Below are positions 16,396 through 24,653 of a stretch of 64,000 nucleotides of DNA, piece by piece (position 1 is the stretch's first letter; each line of letters begins with the position of its first letter). Source of the DNA: Sphingobacteriales bacterium (GTDB lineage: Bacteria; Bacteroidota; Bacteroidia; Chitinophagales; Chitinophagaceae); assembly GCA_004144185.1 (NCBI GenBank), contig SEFP01000001.1, forward strand, positions 1,116,001-1,180,000, read 5' to 3'. Under the pieces are notes generated by a model. It searched no databases. It was given only the letters and a program-made list of their open reading frames with translations, and was not told the DNA's origin. The translations under genes and the position numbers were made by a program.

Positions 16396-17517
16396 TCAGG
16401 ACGCTTCCGGAGCCTCCGGTTCTACCGGCGGCGTGGGCTCATTCAGCAGGTCACCTTCGGCAGGCGCATCTGTTTCGGTACCCATCACCATTGCCCAGGG
16501 TTGAAGGGCTTCCACATGAGAAAAGACCACTTTCATGATGGCCGTAAATGGGATGGCCAGAAACAGCCCCGGAATGCCCCAGATCAGTCCGCCGATAAAA
16601 AGACCGACCAGGGTAGCAAACGGATTCATCCGTACCCGTCCGCCAATCACACGGGGTGCCAGCACATTGGCATCCAGCAAATGGATTCCGAAAAGAACGC
16701 CGCAAACGGTCAGGGCCATCACCGGAGAATGATGCACCAGGGTAACCAGGCCGGCCAGGGTCAGCGCACTGATAAAGCCCAGATATGGAATGATGTTGAG
16801 CACCCCGGCCAGCAGTCCCAGCAGAAAGGCATACCGGACCCCCAGCACCAGCAACGCAATGGTAGACGCAGCGGTTACAATCACCAGCTCCGTAATCAAT
16901 CCCAGTACATAGCCATTGATGACCCGGCGGGTTTCCATGATGGAATGCCGGACTGCCAGGCGGTGCTGTGCCGGAAACAGGGCCGCCAGAAAACGAACCA
17001 GCAGCCGCCGGTGACTAAGGATAAAGAAGCTGTAAATAAAAACAATTGCGGTCCAGAATAAAAAATGGCTCAGGCTCAACACCAGCGCTCCTACGGTTGC
17101 TGCCACACCCGACATCAGCGTACCGGACACTTTCTGTAAGTAGCTGGCCTGATCGCGGACGGTCAGGTGATAGCGCCGTTCTGCCCAGTTCTGAAGACTG
17201 GCAGACCAGCCCATCAGTTTTTGCTGAAGTACCGGAAAATCCTGGGAGAAATCGGCTACCTGAAAGGATAATACATACACGAGACCAACCAGCAACAGCA
17301 AAAAGCCAAATACGGAGATGCCGATGGCCAGCAGTTCCGGGACATGAAGTCTCCGGTTTAAAAATCCAACCACCGGATGCAGAATGAGGGCCACCAGAAA
17401 TGCAAAGGCAATCGGAATCAGTACACTGCTACCCACCGAAAGGATGAGATATGACAGTACAATGCACAATAAAATAAACGCTAGGCGTGCATAGTACGGC
17501 TGTTGGGTAATCTTCAT
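16396..17517 (-). CDS. AI-2E family membrane exporter (PerM/YdiK-like)
   Basis: A 373-residue polytopic inner-membrane protein with about eight helices. The layout fits the family: paired helices at about 10-50, another at about 65-88, a soluble segment (about 90-145), then further helices from about 150. The conserved region includes G-V-L-N-I-I-P-Y-L-G near 252, H-L-L-D-A-N-V-L-A-P-R-V-I-G near 295 and W-G-I-P-G-L-F-L-A-I-P near 330. The family is annotated for autoinducer-2 export, but several members carry other ions or solutes, so the substrate is open. The C-terminal 30 residues are acidic and Pro-rich. Single-gene unit. Confidence 0.85.
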   Translation of the reverse strand: MKITQQPYYARLAFILLCIVLSYLILSVGSSVLIPIAFAFLVALILHPVVGFLNRRLHVPELLAIGISVFGFLLLLVGLVYVLSFQVADFSQDFPVLQQKLMGWSASLQNWAERRYHLTVRDQASYLQKVSGTLMSGVAATVGALVLSLSHFLFWTAIVFIYSFFILSHRRLLVRFLAALFPAQHRLAVRHSIMETRRVINGYVLGLITELVIVTAASTIALLVLGVRYAFLLGLLAGVLNIIPYLGFISALTLAGLVTLVHHSPVMALTVCGVLFGIHLLDANVLAPRVIGGRVRMNPFATLVGLFIGGLIWGIPGLFLAIPFTAIMKVVFSHVEALQPWAMVMGTETDAPAEGDLLNEPTPPVEPEAPEAS

Positions 17518-17649
17518 AAAAAGAATTGAATGGGCGCAGTGAAAGCAGTCCTGGGCTTCTGTTCAAAGTTCAGGCCAGAGGCTGTTATTTTGCAGTCAGC
17601 AATGTGGCTCCGATGCCGGTACACCACCTCCAAGTTGCTGTTTGTCTGT

Positions 17650-18525
17650 ATGAAGCGCCTGTTGTTGGTACTGTTGCTGTGGGGGGGCATGATCGATGCG
17701 CCGCTGGTGTTGCATGCCCAGCAACCGTCCGATTCTGTCAGGACAATGCCTGCCAGGACAGCGGTGCAGCTGGCCCCGCAGCGTGCATTGGCGCAACGGA
17801 TGCGCCAGCATCCGATGTTGAAGCCGGCACCGCAGCCGTCCGTGCAGGTCCGCTCGCATCCGTATCAGGATCGTACAATCGAGTTTCTGGTGCTGTTGCT
17901 GTTTACATTGCTGCTGGGAGGCATCCGGTTTGTCAATCCCCGGTACTTCGGACTGCTGTGGCGGGCCTTCTATCATCCGACCCACACGTCGCAGGCACTC
18001 CGGGATCAGCTGGAAGCCGATCCGGTTCCCAACAGCCTGATGAATGGGCTTTTCGCCTGCGTGGTCGGATCGTACCTGTACAGCCTGTTGCACCTTTACC
18101 ACCCGCAGGGTGCCTATACCCGTTTTCCGGAAGGCGCCCTGATCGGCATTTTTATAGCCGGCGTCGGACTGATTTATGGATTTAAATGGGTCGCTATCCG
18201 GTTGAGCGGCTGGTCTTTTGGCGTATCGGCGCTCACCAGCGAATACCTGTTCAACGTATTCCTGATCAACAAAGTACTCGCAATCTTCCTGTTGCCTTTT
18301 ACCATTGTGCTGGCCTTTGCCGATGCCGGATGGGCGCAACTGGCTGTGGTGCTGTCCTGGCTGATGATTGCCATTCTGATTGCCATGCGCTATACCAGGA
18401 GCTGGCTGGCCCTGCGCAGTTTCTTCTCAAATAGTCGTTTTCACTTTTTGACGTACTTTTGCGCCTCGGAAATCCTGCCGTTGGCAGTATTAACCAAGCT
18501 GGTAGTTCGTGCCTTAGCAGTCTAG
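17650..18525 (+). CDS. DUF4271 family membrane protein
   Basis: A 291-residue protein from the ATG at 17650, which gives a signal peptide (R-L-L-L-V-L-L-L-W-G-G-M) ending near H-A-Q; the frame is open further upstream but without a good start. A periplasmic Pro/Gln linker (about 25-75) leads to a DUF4271 domain with six or so helices between about 80 and 285. Conserved-looking elements are F-N-V-F-L-I-N-K-V-L-A-I-F-L-L-P-F and F-H-F-L-T-Y-F-C-A-S-E-I-L-P-L. The family is typical of Bacteroidota and regularly sits beside uroporphyrinogen-III synthase, as here (52 bases to hemD). Function unknown. Confidence 0.85.
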   Translation: MKRLLLVLLLWGGMIDAPLVLHAQQPSDSVRTMPARTAVQLAPQRALAQRMRQHPMLKPAPQPSVQVRSHPYQDRTIEFLVLLLFTLLLGGIRFVNPRYFGLLWRAFYHPTHTSQALRDQLEADPVPNSLMNGLFACVVGSYLYSLLHLYHPQGAYTRFPEGALIGIFIAGVGLIYGFKWVAIRLSGWSFGVSALTSEYLFNVFLINKVLAIFLLPFTIVLAFADAGWAQLAVVLSWLMIAILIAMRYTRSWLALRSFFSNSRFHFLTYFCASEILPLAVLTKLVVRALAV

Positions 18526-18576
18526 AGGCCGTCCGGACCGGTTTCAAATTAGCTTCTCTCCCGAGTCTTTCCAAAC

Positions 18577-19431
18577 ATGGCCAAAGCTGTTCGTACCTCT
18601 ACCGCACAGGTAAAAAAGGAGAAGCCTGCTGTGGCGGTTTCCACTCCGGCCAAGCCCTCCCGCATTCTGATTACCCAGTCCCGTCCGGAAGGTGATAAGT
18701 CCCCGTATTTCGACCTGGCAAAGAAGTTTGACCTGGAGCTTGATTTTCATCCGTTCATCCGGGTGGAAGGGCTTTCCGGAAAAGAATTTCGCCGGCAGCG
18801 GGTCGATCTGAACGACTACACGGCCATTGTATTTACCAGCCGGCTGGCCGTCGATCACTTCTTCCGGATCATGGAAGAAATGAAAGTGAAAGTCAGCCAG
18901 GAACTGAAGTATTTCTGCATTACCGAAGCCGTGGCGCTGTACCTGCAGAAATTTATTCTGTACCGGAAGCGTAAAGTGTTTTTCTCGGCCGATGGCTCTA
19001 CTCAGGGCTTGCTCGACGTTATCGGCAAGCACAAAAATGAGAAGTACATCGTACCGATGACCGACAGCACCAAGAAAGATATTCCGGTGTTCATGACGAA
19101 GTACAAAATCCCGTTTGCCGAGGCCTCGCTGTACCGGACCGTATCCAACGACCTGGCTCCGGTGCTCGACCAGCAGACGTACGATATGATTGTGTTCTTC
19201 TCGCCGTTCAGCATTCAGGCCTTGATGGAGTACAACGACGCGTATCTGCAAAACGGGACTGTTATTGGTGCCTTTGGTCCCACTACGACCAAAGCAGCGG
19301 AAGACGCCGGTCTGCGCCTGGACATTAAAGCGCCGGCCCCACAGGCGCCGAGCATGGTCAGTGCCATGGAACAGTTTCTGGCTGCCCAGGCCCAGGCTGC
19401 GCCGGTCAAAAAGAAAGCTGTAAAGAAGTAA
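18577..19431 (+). CDS. hemD: Uroporphyrinogen-III synthase
   Basis: A 284-residue enzyme that cyclises hydroxymethylbilane with inversion of ring D, giving uroporphyrinogen III for haem and siroheme. The two-domain HemD fold is recognisable: I-L-I-T-Q-S-R-P-E near 30, I-V-F-T-S-R-L-A-V-D-H-F near 83, I-V-P-M-T-D-S near 152, M-I-V-F-F-S-P-F-S-I-Q near 207, and V-I-G-A-F-G-P-T-T-T-K-A-A near 228. The ends are unusual: about 28 Lys/Ala-rich residues before the domain and a tail ending K-K-K-A-V-K-K. Sequence is poorly conserved in this family; the DUF4271 neighbour adds support. Confidence 0.88.
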   Translation: MAKAVRTSTAQVKKEKPAVAVSTPAKPSRILITQSRPEGDKSPYFDLAKKFDLELDFHPFIRVEGLSGKEFRRQRVDLNDYTAIVFTSRLAVDHFFRIMEEMKVKVSQELKYFCITEAVALYLQKFILYRKRKVFFSADGSTQGLLDVIGKHKNEKYIVPMTDSTKKDIPVFMTKYKIPFAEASLYRTVSNDLAPVLDQQTYDMIVFFSPFSIQALMEYNDAYLQNGTVIGAFGPTTTKAAEDAGLRLDIKAPAPQAPSMVSAMEQFLAAQAQAAPVKKKAVKK

Positions 19432-19575
19432 GGAAACGCTACCAACCGGGACTTTTCCGGAAGCGTATTTCAACGCGTACTGGCAGGCGTCTCATTCGGT
19501 TGCCGTTAGATCGCTGCGGGACTCATACACCGAAGACTCTTTTTCGGTGAGCATGCCTGACCTTTGTGGCCTTCC

Positions 19576-21963
19576 ATGAAATACCTGTTTACACTTTGTC
19601 TGCTGTGGCTGGCTGGTGCCGTCTCCGCTCAAAGTCAGATTCCCGTTTACATCCGCCTCATCAACGGGGTGGATACAACGGAAAGCGTGAATGCTGTAGT
19701 AACCATCAAAGATGCACAGGGCCGGCAGGTGTTTGCCGAAAATGTGTATGTGCAGGACACCTTTTTCGCGACCGAAAATACCCGGTATATCCTCAGCACC
19801 ACTGCGCTGGGCCTGAAGCCGGTGCAGACAGATCTCTCCGTGAAACAGGTGCCCGTGAACCTCGACGTGCGGCTGCAATCCACCAGCAATGAGCTGAAAA
19901 GTGTAGTGATCGTAGCCCGGAAGCCATTTGTGCGCCTGGAAGACGATAAAGAAATTGTGGATGCTGAGCCGTTGGCCGCCGCTTCGTCCAGTGCCTATGA
20001 AGTGCTGGAAAAAACGCCCGGTGTGGTTGCCATCGACGGGAATGTGTATCTCAACAGCAGTACGCCTGCCGTCATTCAGATCAACGGCCGCGATATTAAG
20101 CTGCGGGGCGAAGAACTGAGCGCCCTGCTCAAAAGCCTGCCCGCCAATTCTATTATACGGGTGGAAGTGCTTCGAACACCGTCCGCCAAATACGATGCGT
20201 CCAGCTCTGGCGGTATTCTCAACATTGTGCTGCGCAAGGGCGTTCGCCTCGGCCGGAGCGGTTCGGTGAATGTGAGCAGCCAACAAGGTGTGTACAATAC
20301 CAGCAGCGCGGGGGTAAGCCTGAGTCAGACGGAAGGAGAAAACACCAGCTATATCGGCTATCAGTATTCGCTCCGCAACAACTATCAGCGACTCAACACC
20401 CTGCGTTCGGCCAGCAGCCAGGTACAGATCGATCAGGAAGCTTTTACCCGGTATAAATCCCAGAACCATAACCTGCGGGGCGGTGTTGATTATGCCTTGA
20501 CGCCCAACGTAAACCTGGCGTACGACGGCATTCTGAGCTATACGCCCGGGGGCAACGATGCCGACAATATTAACCGCATCCTGCTGTCCGGAAATGAAGT
20601 GAGCCGGATCGCCTCACCCAGCGATAACCGCAACAACACCGTGTATTTCTCCAACGTGCTGTCCAGCAAGTGGAAGCTCGACAGTGCCGGCAGCGTCTGG
20701 GACAATATTGCCGAGTACAAGCTATATGCCGATGACGGCACCCAGCACTACCGCAACCAGATCGAATCGCCTTCCGGAAATTATACGCTCGGACAGGGCA
20801 CGCGCAACAGCATCAGCCACATCATCACGTTGCAAACTGACTACACTGGTCAGCTGCGCCACGACTGGAAGGTAGAACTGGGTGCACGCTTTGATATGAC
20901 CCTCGGACGGACCCGCGCCGATTTTGAAACCGATACCAACGGCAATGGTTTTGAGACCAACCTGTTTCAGAGCAGCCACTTCAACTTTCAGCAACGGATT
21001 ACCGCAGCCTACGCACAGATTTCTAAAACGATTTGGGGGATTACCATCAAACCCGGCCTGCGGGTGGAAAACACGTTTATGGATGGACTTCAGACCTATC
21101 CGCAGCGAAGCGATTTTACCATTGCCCGGACCGATCTGTTTCCGTACCTCTACCTGCGGCGCAACCTGTGGAAGATGTTCAAGACCTCGCTGGTGGCCAA
21201 TCTTACCTACCGCCGCAGCATTGAGCGTCCGGGCTTCGACCTGCTCAATCCGGCTCCGCGCTACATCGATCAGTTTCTGTATGAAGTCGGCAATCCATCC
21301 CTGTTGCCGCAGCTGACCGACAAATACGAGCTGAACGTCACCTTATTTGATTTTCCGGTATTTGCACTGGGCTACCGCGACAATAAAAATCTGTTTACCA
21401 ATGTGTCGTATCAGGATGCAGCCAATGGCGTTGCATATCGCACCTATGACAACCTGGGCAACCAGAAGGAATACTTCCTGCGGCTGGTAGCGGGCATTCC
21501 ACCGACTCTGGGCAAGTACTTTTTCTTCGCCAGTGCCGAGTATACGTACCGCAAGTATGACGGACAGTACCAGGGCGAACCTTTCAAGTTTGAGCGCGGA
21601 AGCTGGGTCGCGTTTACCTACCACCAGCTCAAAATCAACAAAACCTGCAACTTGAGTGCGTATGGCTTCTGGCTGTTCAAGGGCTTTGAGCGATTTTATG
21701 AATTGCAGGATTTTGGCGCGATCAATGCTTCGCTGACCAAGACATTTCTCCAAGGCAAGCTCAGCGTAGTCGCCAGCATCAACGACATTCTGCGCACCAA
21801 CCGGCAGACGTTTGTATTGAGTCAGCCCGGCATTTACGCCACCGGCAACCGTGCCGAAGACACCCGTCGTTTCGGATTGACGCTGCGTTATAATTTCGGC
21901 ATCAAAGAGAAGGCCAAGCCTTCAACCAGCCCGTTTGGGGATATGGACGGAGCCGGGCAATAA
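19576..21963 (+). CDS. TonB-dependent-receptor-like outer-membrane beta-barrel protein
   Basis: A 795-residue outer-membrane protein from the ATG at 19576. It has a signal peptide (F-T-L-C-L-L-W-L-A-G-A-V-S-A-Q), then a carboxypeptidase-regulatory-like Ig domain (about 25-115). A plug-like region follows (about 125-225) with V-L-E-K-T-P-G-V, I-N-G-R-D-I-K-L-R-G-E-E-L and P-S-A-K-Y-D-A-S-S-S-G-G-I-L-N-I-V. The last ~560 residues are a beta-barrel of the Bacteroidota OMP_b-brl_3 type. No SusD partner is adjacent, so it is not a polysaccharide-utilisation locus. The ligand is unknown; siderophore, peptide or metal are all possible. A TTCCGGAA copy begins three bases after the stop. Confidence 0.88.
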   Translation: MKYLFTLCLLWLAGAVSAQSQIPVYIRLINGVDTTESVNAVVTIKDAQGRQVFAENVYVQDTFFATENTRYILSTTALGLKPVQTDLSVKQVPVNLDVRLQSTSNELKSVVIVARKPFVRLEDDKEIVDAEPLAAASSSAYEVLEKTPGVVAIDGNVYLNSSTPAVIQINGRDIKLRGEELSALLKSLPANSIIRVEVLRTPSAKYDASSSGGILNIVLRKGVRLGRSGSVNVSSQQGVYNTSSAGVSLSQTEGENTSYIGYQYSLRNNYQRLNTLRSASSQVQIDQEAFTRYKSQNHNLRGGVDYALTPNVNLAYDGILSYTPGGNDADNINRILLSGNEVSRIASPSDNRNNTVYFSNVLSSKWKLDSAGSVWDNIAEYKLYADDGTQHYRNQIESPSGNYTLGQGTRNSISHIITLQTDYTGQLRHDWKVELGARFDMTLGRTRADFETDTNGNGFETNLFQSSHFNFQQRITAAYAQISKTIWGITIKPGLRVENTFMDGLQTYPQRSDFTIARTDLFPYLYLRRNLWKMFKTSLVANLTYRRSIERPGFDLLNPAPRYIDQFLYEVGNPSLLPQLTDKYELNVTLFDFPVFALGYRDNKNLFTNVSYQDAANGVAYRTYDNLGNQKEYFLRLVAGIPPTLGKYFFFASAEYTYRKYDGQYQGEPFKFERGSWVAFTYHQLKINKTCNLSAYGFWLFKGFERFYELQDFGAINASLTKTFLQGKLSVVASINDILRTNRQTFVLSQPGIYATGNRAEDTRRFGLTLRYNFGIKEKAKPSTSPFGDMDGAGQ

Positions 21964-21991
21964 GCGTTCCGGAACTCCATTGCCTTTGGGC

Positions 21992-22780
21992 TTACAGCAG
22001 TGAAAAGGAATCGGCGTCCCGGAGAAACGGAAACTGATCCCGGAATGCCTGAAGCATAGCGCCATCCAGTACAATGCTGTGAATTTGTTCGGAACCGCCG
22101 ACCTGCCACATCGGGCTGCCATCCGGACCATACACGGCACTGTCGCCGGCATACGCAATTTCGTTGCCATCCGGTCCGGTGCGGTTTACACCAATGACAA
22201 ACGCCTGGTTCTCGATGGCACGTGCCGGAAGCAAGGTGTTCCAGGCCAGTGCACGGCGGGCCGGCCAGGATGCGATGTACACCAGGACATCGTACTGAGA
22301 CGGACCGGGCACGTTCCGGCTCCAGACCGGGAAGCGCAGGTCATAACAGATTTGCAAACAGATTTTCCAGCCCATCACCTGTACAATCACCCGGCGGTCG
22401 CCCGCGGTATAGTGGGCGTCTTCGCCGGCATAGGCAAACAAATGTCGCTTGTCGTAGGTATGGCACAGTCCATCTGGCTGCATCCAGATAAAACGGTTGT
22501 AAATGCGGTCGTCTTCCCGGATCATCACGGAGCCGCTCAGGATGCAGCGGTGCTGCCGGGCCATGCTTCGCATCCAGTCGACTGTAGGGCCTTTCATGGG
22601 CTCAGCCAGCGCCGTGTTCATACTGAATCCGGTAGCAAATAATTCCGGAAGCAGCACGACCTGAAGCGGATATTGGGTGACTTCCTGCGCCAGTAAGGCT
22701 TCGTAGTGGCGAAAATTAAGCTCCGGTGCTTCCCAGGAAATATCAGACTGAACAATCGTAAAGCGAAGCGGCTGCGTCAT
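21992..22780 (-). CDS. Nitrilase-superfamily amidohydrolase (omega-amidase/YafV-like)
   Basis: A 262-residue cytosolic C-N hydrolase. The ATG at 22780 (M-T-Q-P-L-R-F-T-I-V-Q) is preferred over 22810. The Glu-Lys-Cys triad is visible: Glu in L-L-P-E-L-F-A-T-G-F near 48, Lys in Y-D-K-R-H-L-F near 111, and Cys in Q-I-C-Y-D-L-R-F-P near 146. These motifs and the F-S-M-N segment match the YafV/omega-amidase branch, which hydrolyses 2-oxoglutaramate-type amides in methionine salvage or glutamine transamination. Other C-N hydrolase substrates cannot be excluded. It is convergent with the receptor gene, 28 bases away. Confidence 0.88.
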   Translation of the reverse strand: MTQPLRFTIVQSDISWEAPELNFRHYEALLAQEVTQYPLQVVLLPELFATGFSMNTALAEPMKGPTVDWMRSMARQHRCILSGSVMIREDDRIYNRFIWMQPDGLCHTYDKRHLFAYAGEDAHYTAGDRRVIVQVMGWKICLQICYDLRFPVWSRNVPGPSQYDVLVYIASWPARRALAWNTLLPARAIENQAFVIGVNRTGPDGNEIAYAGDSAVYGPDGSPMWQVGGSEQIHSIVLDGAMLQAFRDQFPFLRDADSFSLL

Positions 22781-22955
22781 GGGTACCAGACAGTTGATGG
22801 TAAACCTCAAAGGTGCGGGTAAAAGAAAGAAATCCCTGTGCTATATGATTCTCCGGTACCCAATCCTGCACGCAGCATACATGCGGCAGCAGATAGCCGT
22901 AGAACGAACCGTGCTTGCTTTATAGTTCCGTAAGCAACAATTGACGAGCTTCCAA
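22781..22955 (-). other. Gap between the GT39 and nitrilase genes
   Basis: 175 bases without a convincing gene. On the minus strand a frame is open from a TAA at 22920-22922 into the nitrilase gene, but it has no ATG. No hairpin or promoter box seen. Confidence 0.3.
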
Positions 22956-24608
22956 TCACCGAACTTTCACCAGCCAGTAAGATGTCAGTGCTTCCGACCG
23001 CGCTTTGACCGACAAAAACGTGGGCGTCAGTTCGCTGACTTTAAAGCGTTCAAACCGTTTCAGCGTATCCGGAACCACACCGGCCCGTTGCATTTCGGCC
23101 AGTCCGGCCGCTCCGGTCAATACATACGGAAACCGCTGCTGGGTCGCCATACCGGAATCAAAGGTCGTCTTAATGATGCTTAGACTGTAAAACGGCAGGC
23201 TGTTCATCGGATCCTCGACCCGGTATGCCAGCACCTGGTCTCTGGGTATCTGGTGGGCAAGCAGATAGCGTCCTACCTGTCCGCCCAGCTGGTAGCGGAG
23301 CAGCGGGCGGTAAAAGAAATTGGTGAGAAACAGGTTGGTAATGAGAATCGCGGTTACGCTGGTCCACAGCATCCGGGCCGTTCCTTTCGAAACGCGGGTA
23401 ACAAGCAGCCAGACCACCACACAGTCCAACCAGATCATCAGCACCCACCAGGGCTGCGGAAAAACAATCGTTAGAATCAGCAGCACACCCAGCAGCAGCA
23501 GTGCACCCATTCCGGTTTGTATTTTGACAAAGGCGGATTTCCATTTGGGGTACTGGCCTTCGGCAAAATCCCGGAACAGACAAGCCACCAGAATGGCTGC
23601 CAGCGGAAACACCACGAAGATATAATGCGGCAACTGGTAGCGACTCATGCACAGCGACAGATACGTAAGCGTAAACCCACCCAGCACCAGTCCTTCGCTT
23701 TGCTTGGGAAGCTTGAATTTCTGTTTGATAAGCTTTCGGAAACCCGCGCCAAAAGCCAACAGAAACAGTAAAATCCAAGGCAGAAACGCCCAGAGCATCC
23801 CGACCAGCAAAAACTCCGGTCCGGCACCGTTGTCCCAGTCGCTGGCACCGGTAATCCGTCCAAAGCTCTGCGTCCAGAAGAAAAACGTAAGTCCGGAAAC
23901 ACCCTGCTTCCCGTCTACCAGGGCTTCTGGATGCAGATCGTACTGATAATACAGGCCCAACGCCATGGGTAGCAGCAATACGGCGATTACCAGGACGGCC
24001 ACCAGATACTTTGGATCGAAAATAAGGTTCCAGTCGCGGCGCAGCAGCGCATCGGCCCCGATCGCAAACACCGGCACAAACAGCGCAATCGGTCCTTTGG
24101 TCATCAGGCCCAGCGCCACGGCTACGGCGGTCAGCAACAACCAACCCCAGCGTTTTCCGGAGCGGTATTCCGCCCAGCCCCACAATGCAGTAGCCACCCA
24201 ACCCATCAGCATGGTATCAGTGCGCACATCATTGATCATCAGAAACAGTCCCTGGCAGGTGGCCAGAATCAGTGCAGCGAGTCGGCCCACCGCTTCGCCA
24301 TGCAGCCTGCGGCCCAGCCGGTGGGTGGCATACACTGCCAGCAGTGCCACCAGAAACGACGGCAGTTTATAGGCAAAATTGCTTACGCCCAGCACCTTCA
24401 TACTCAGGGCCGACAGCCAGAACAACAGCGGGGGTTTATCCAGATAGTTGCTGCCCCGGTCGTACAGAAACGTCCAGTTATTCGAAAAGCGCAGTTCGCG
24501 GGACATCTCGGCGTACTGCGCCGCATCTATATCCATCACATCGATAAACAAAGCGGGTAGGTGCAACAACAGCACCACCCAAAAGATCCAGGTAGGAATG
24601 CGGGGCAT
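22956..24608 (-). CDS. ArnT-like glycosyltransferase, family 39 (GT-C fold)
   Basis: A 550-residue polytopic membrane protein from the ATG at 24608; the longer frame to 24671 would run into batB. About 11-12 helices follow. The first periplasmic loop has D-I-D-A-A-Q-Y-A-E-M near 28-37 with the catalytic-type acidic pair, then Y-L-D-K-P-P-L-L-F-W near 58, the classic ArnT/PMT-related motif, and N-D-V-R-T-D-T near 130. GT39/83 enzymes take sugars from polyprenyl-phosphate donors on the outer face of the inner membrane to modify lipid A, proteins or glycans. The acceptor is unknown. Divergent from batB with 45 bases between start codons. Confidence 0.85.
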   Translation of the reverse strand: MPRIPTWIFWVVLLLHLPALFIDVMDIDAAQYAEMSRELRFSNNWTFLYDRGSNYLDKPPLLFWLSALSMKVLGVSNFAYKLPSFLVALLAVYATHRLGRRLHGEAVGRLAALILATCQGLFLMINDVRTDTMLMGWVATALWGWAEYRSGKRWGWLLLTAVAVALGLMTKGPIALFVPVFAIGADALLRRDWNLIFDPKYLVAVLVIAVLLLPMALGLYYQYDLHPEALVDGKQGVSGLTFFFWTQSFGRITGASDWDNGAGPEFLLVGMLWAFLPWILLFLLAFGAGFRKLIKQKFKLPKQSEGLVLGGFTLTYLSLCMSRYQLPHYIFVVFPLAAILVACLFRDFAEGQYPKWKSAFVKIQTGMGALLLLGVLLILTIVFPQPWWVLMIWLDCVVVWLLVTRVSKGTARMLWTSVTAILITNLFLTNFFYRPLLRYQLGGQVGRYLLAHQIPRDQVLAYRVEDPMNSLPFYSLSIIKTTFDSGMATQQRFPYVLTGAAGLAEMQRAGVVPDTLKRFERFKVSELTPTFLSVKARSEALTSYWLVKVR

Positions 24609-24614
24609 GGGATT

Positions 24615-24622
24615 CAAAGGTA
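24615..24622 (-). promoter_or_regulatory. -7 box TACCTTTG for the GT39 gene
   Basis: On the minus strand TACCTTTG matches TAnnTTTG exactly and ends six bases before the ATG at 24608. It lies 19 bases from the opposed batB box. Confidence 0.5.
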
Positions 24623-24641
24623 GTCTGCCGGCCGAAGGTTT

Positions 24642-24649
24642 TATTTTTG
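24642..24649 (+). promoter_or_regulatory. -7 box TATTTTTG for batB-batC
   Basis: TATTTTTG matches TAnnTTTG exactly and ends four bases before the ATG at 24654, so the transcript probably starts at or next to the start codon. Confidence 0.5.
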
Positions 24650-24653
24650 CATC

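Noticed and set aside
22781-22922. Open minus-strand stretch before the nitrilase gene reading like protein
   Set aside because: It has no ATG, begins after a TAA and overlaps the nitrilase start in another frame, so it is probably chance or an old remnant.
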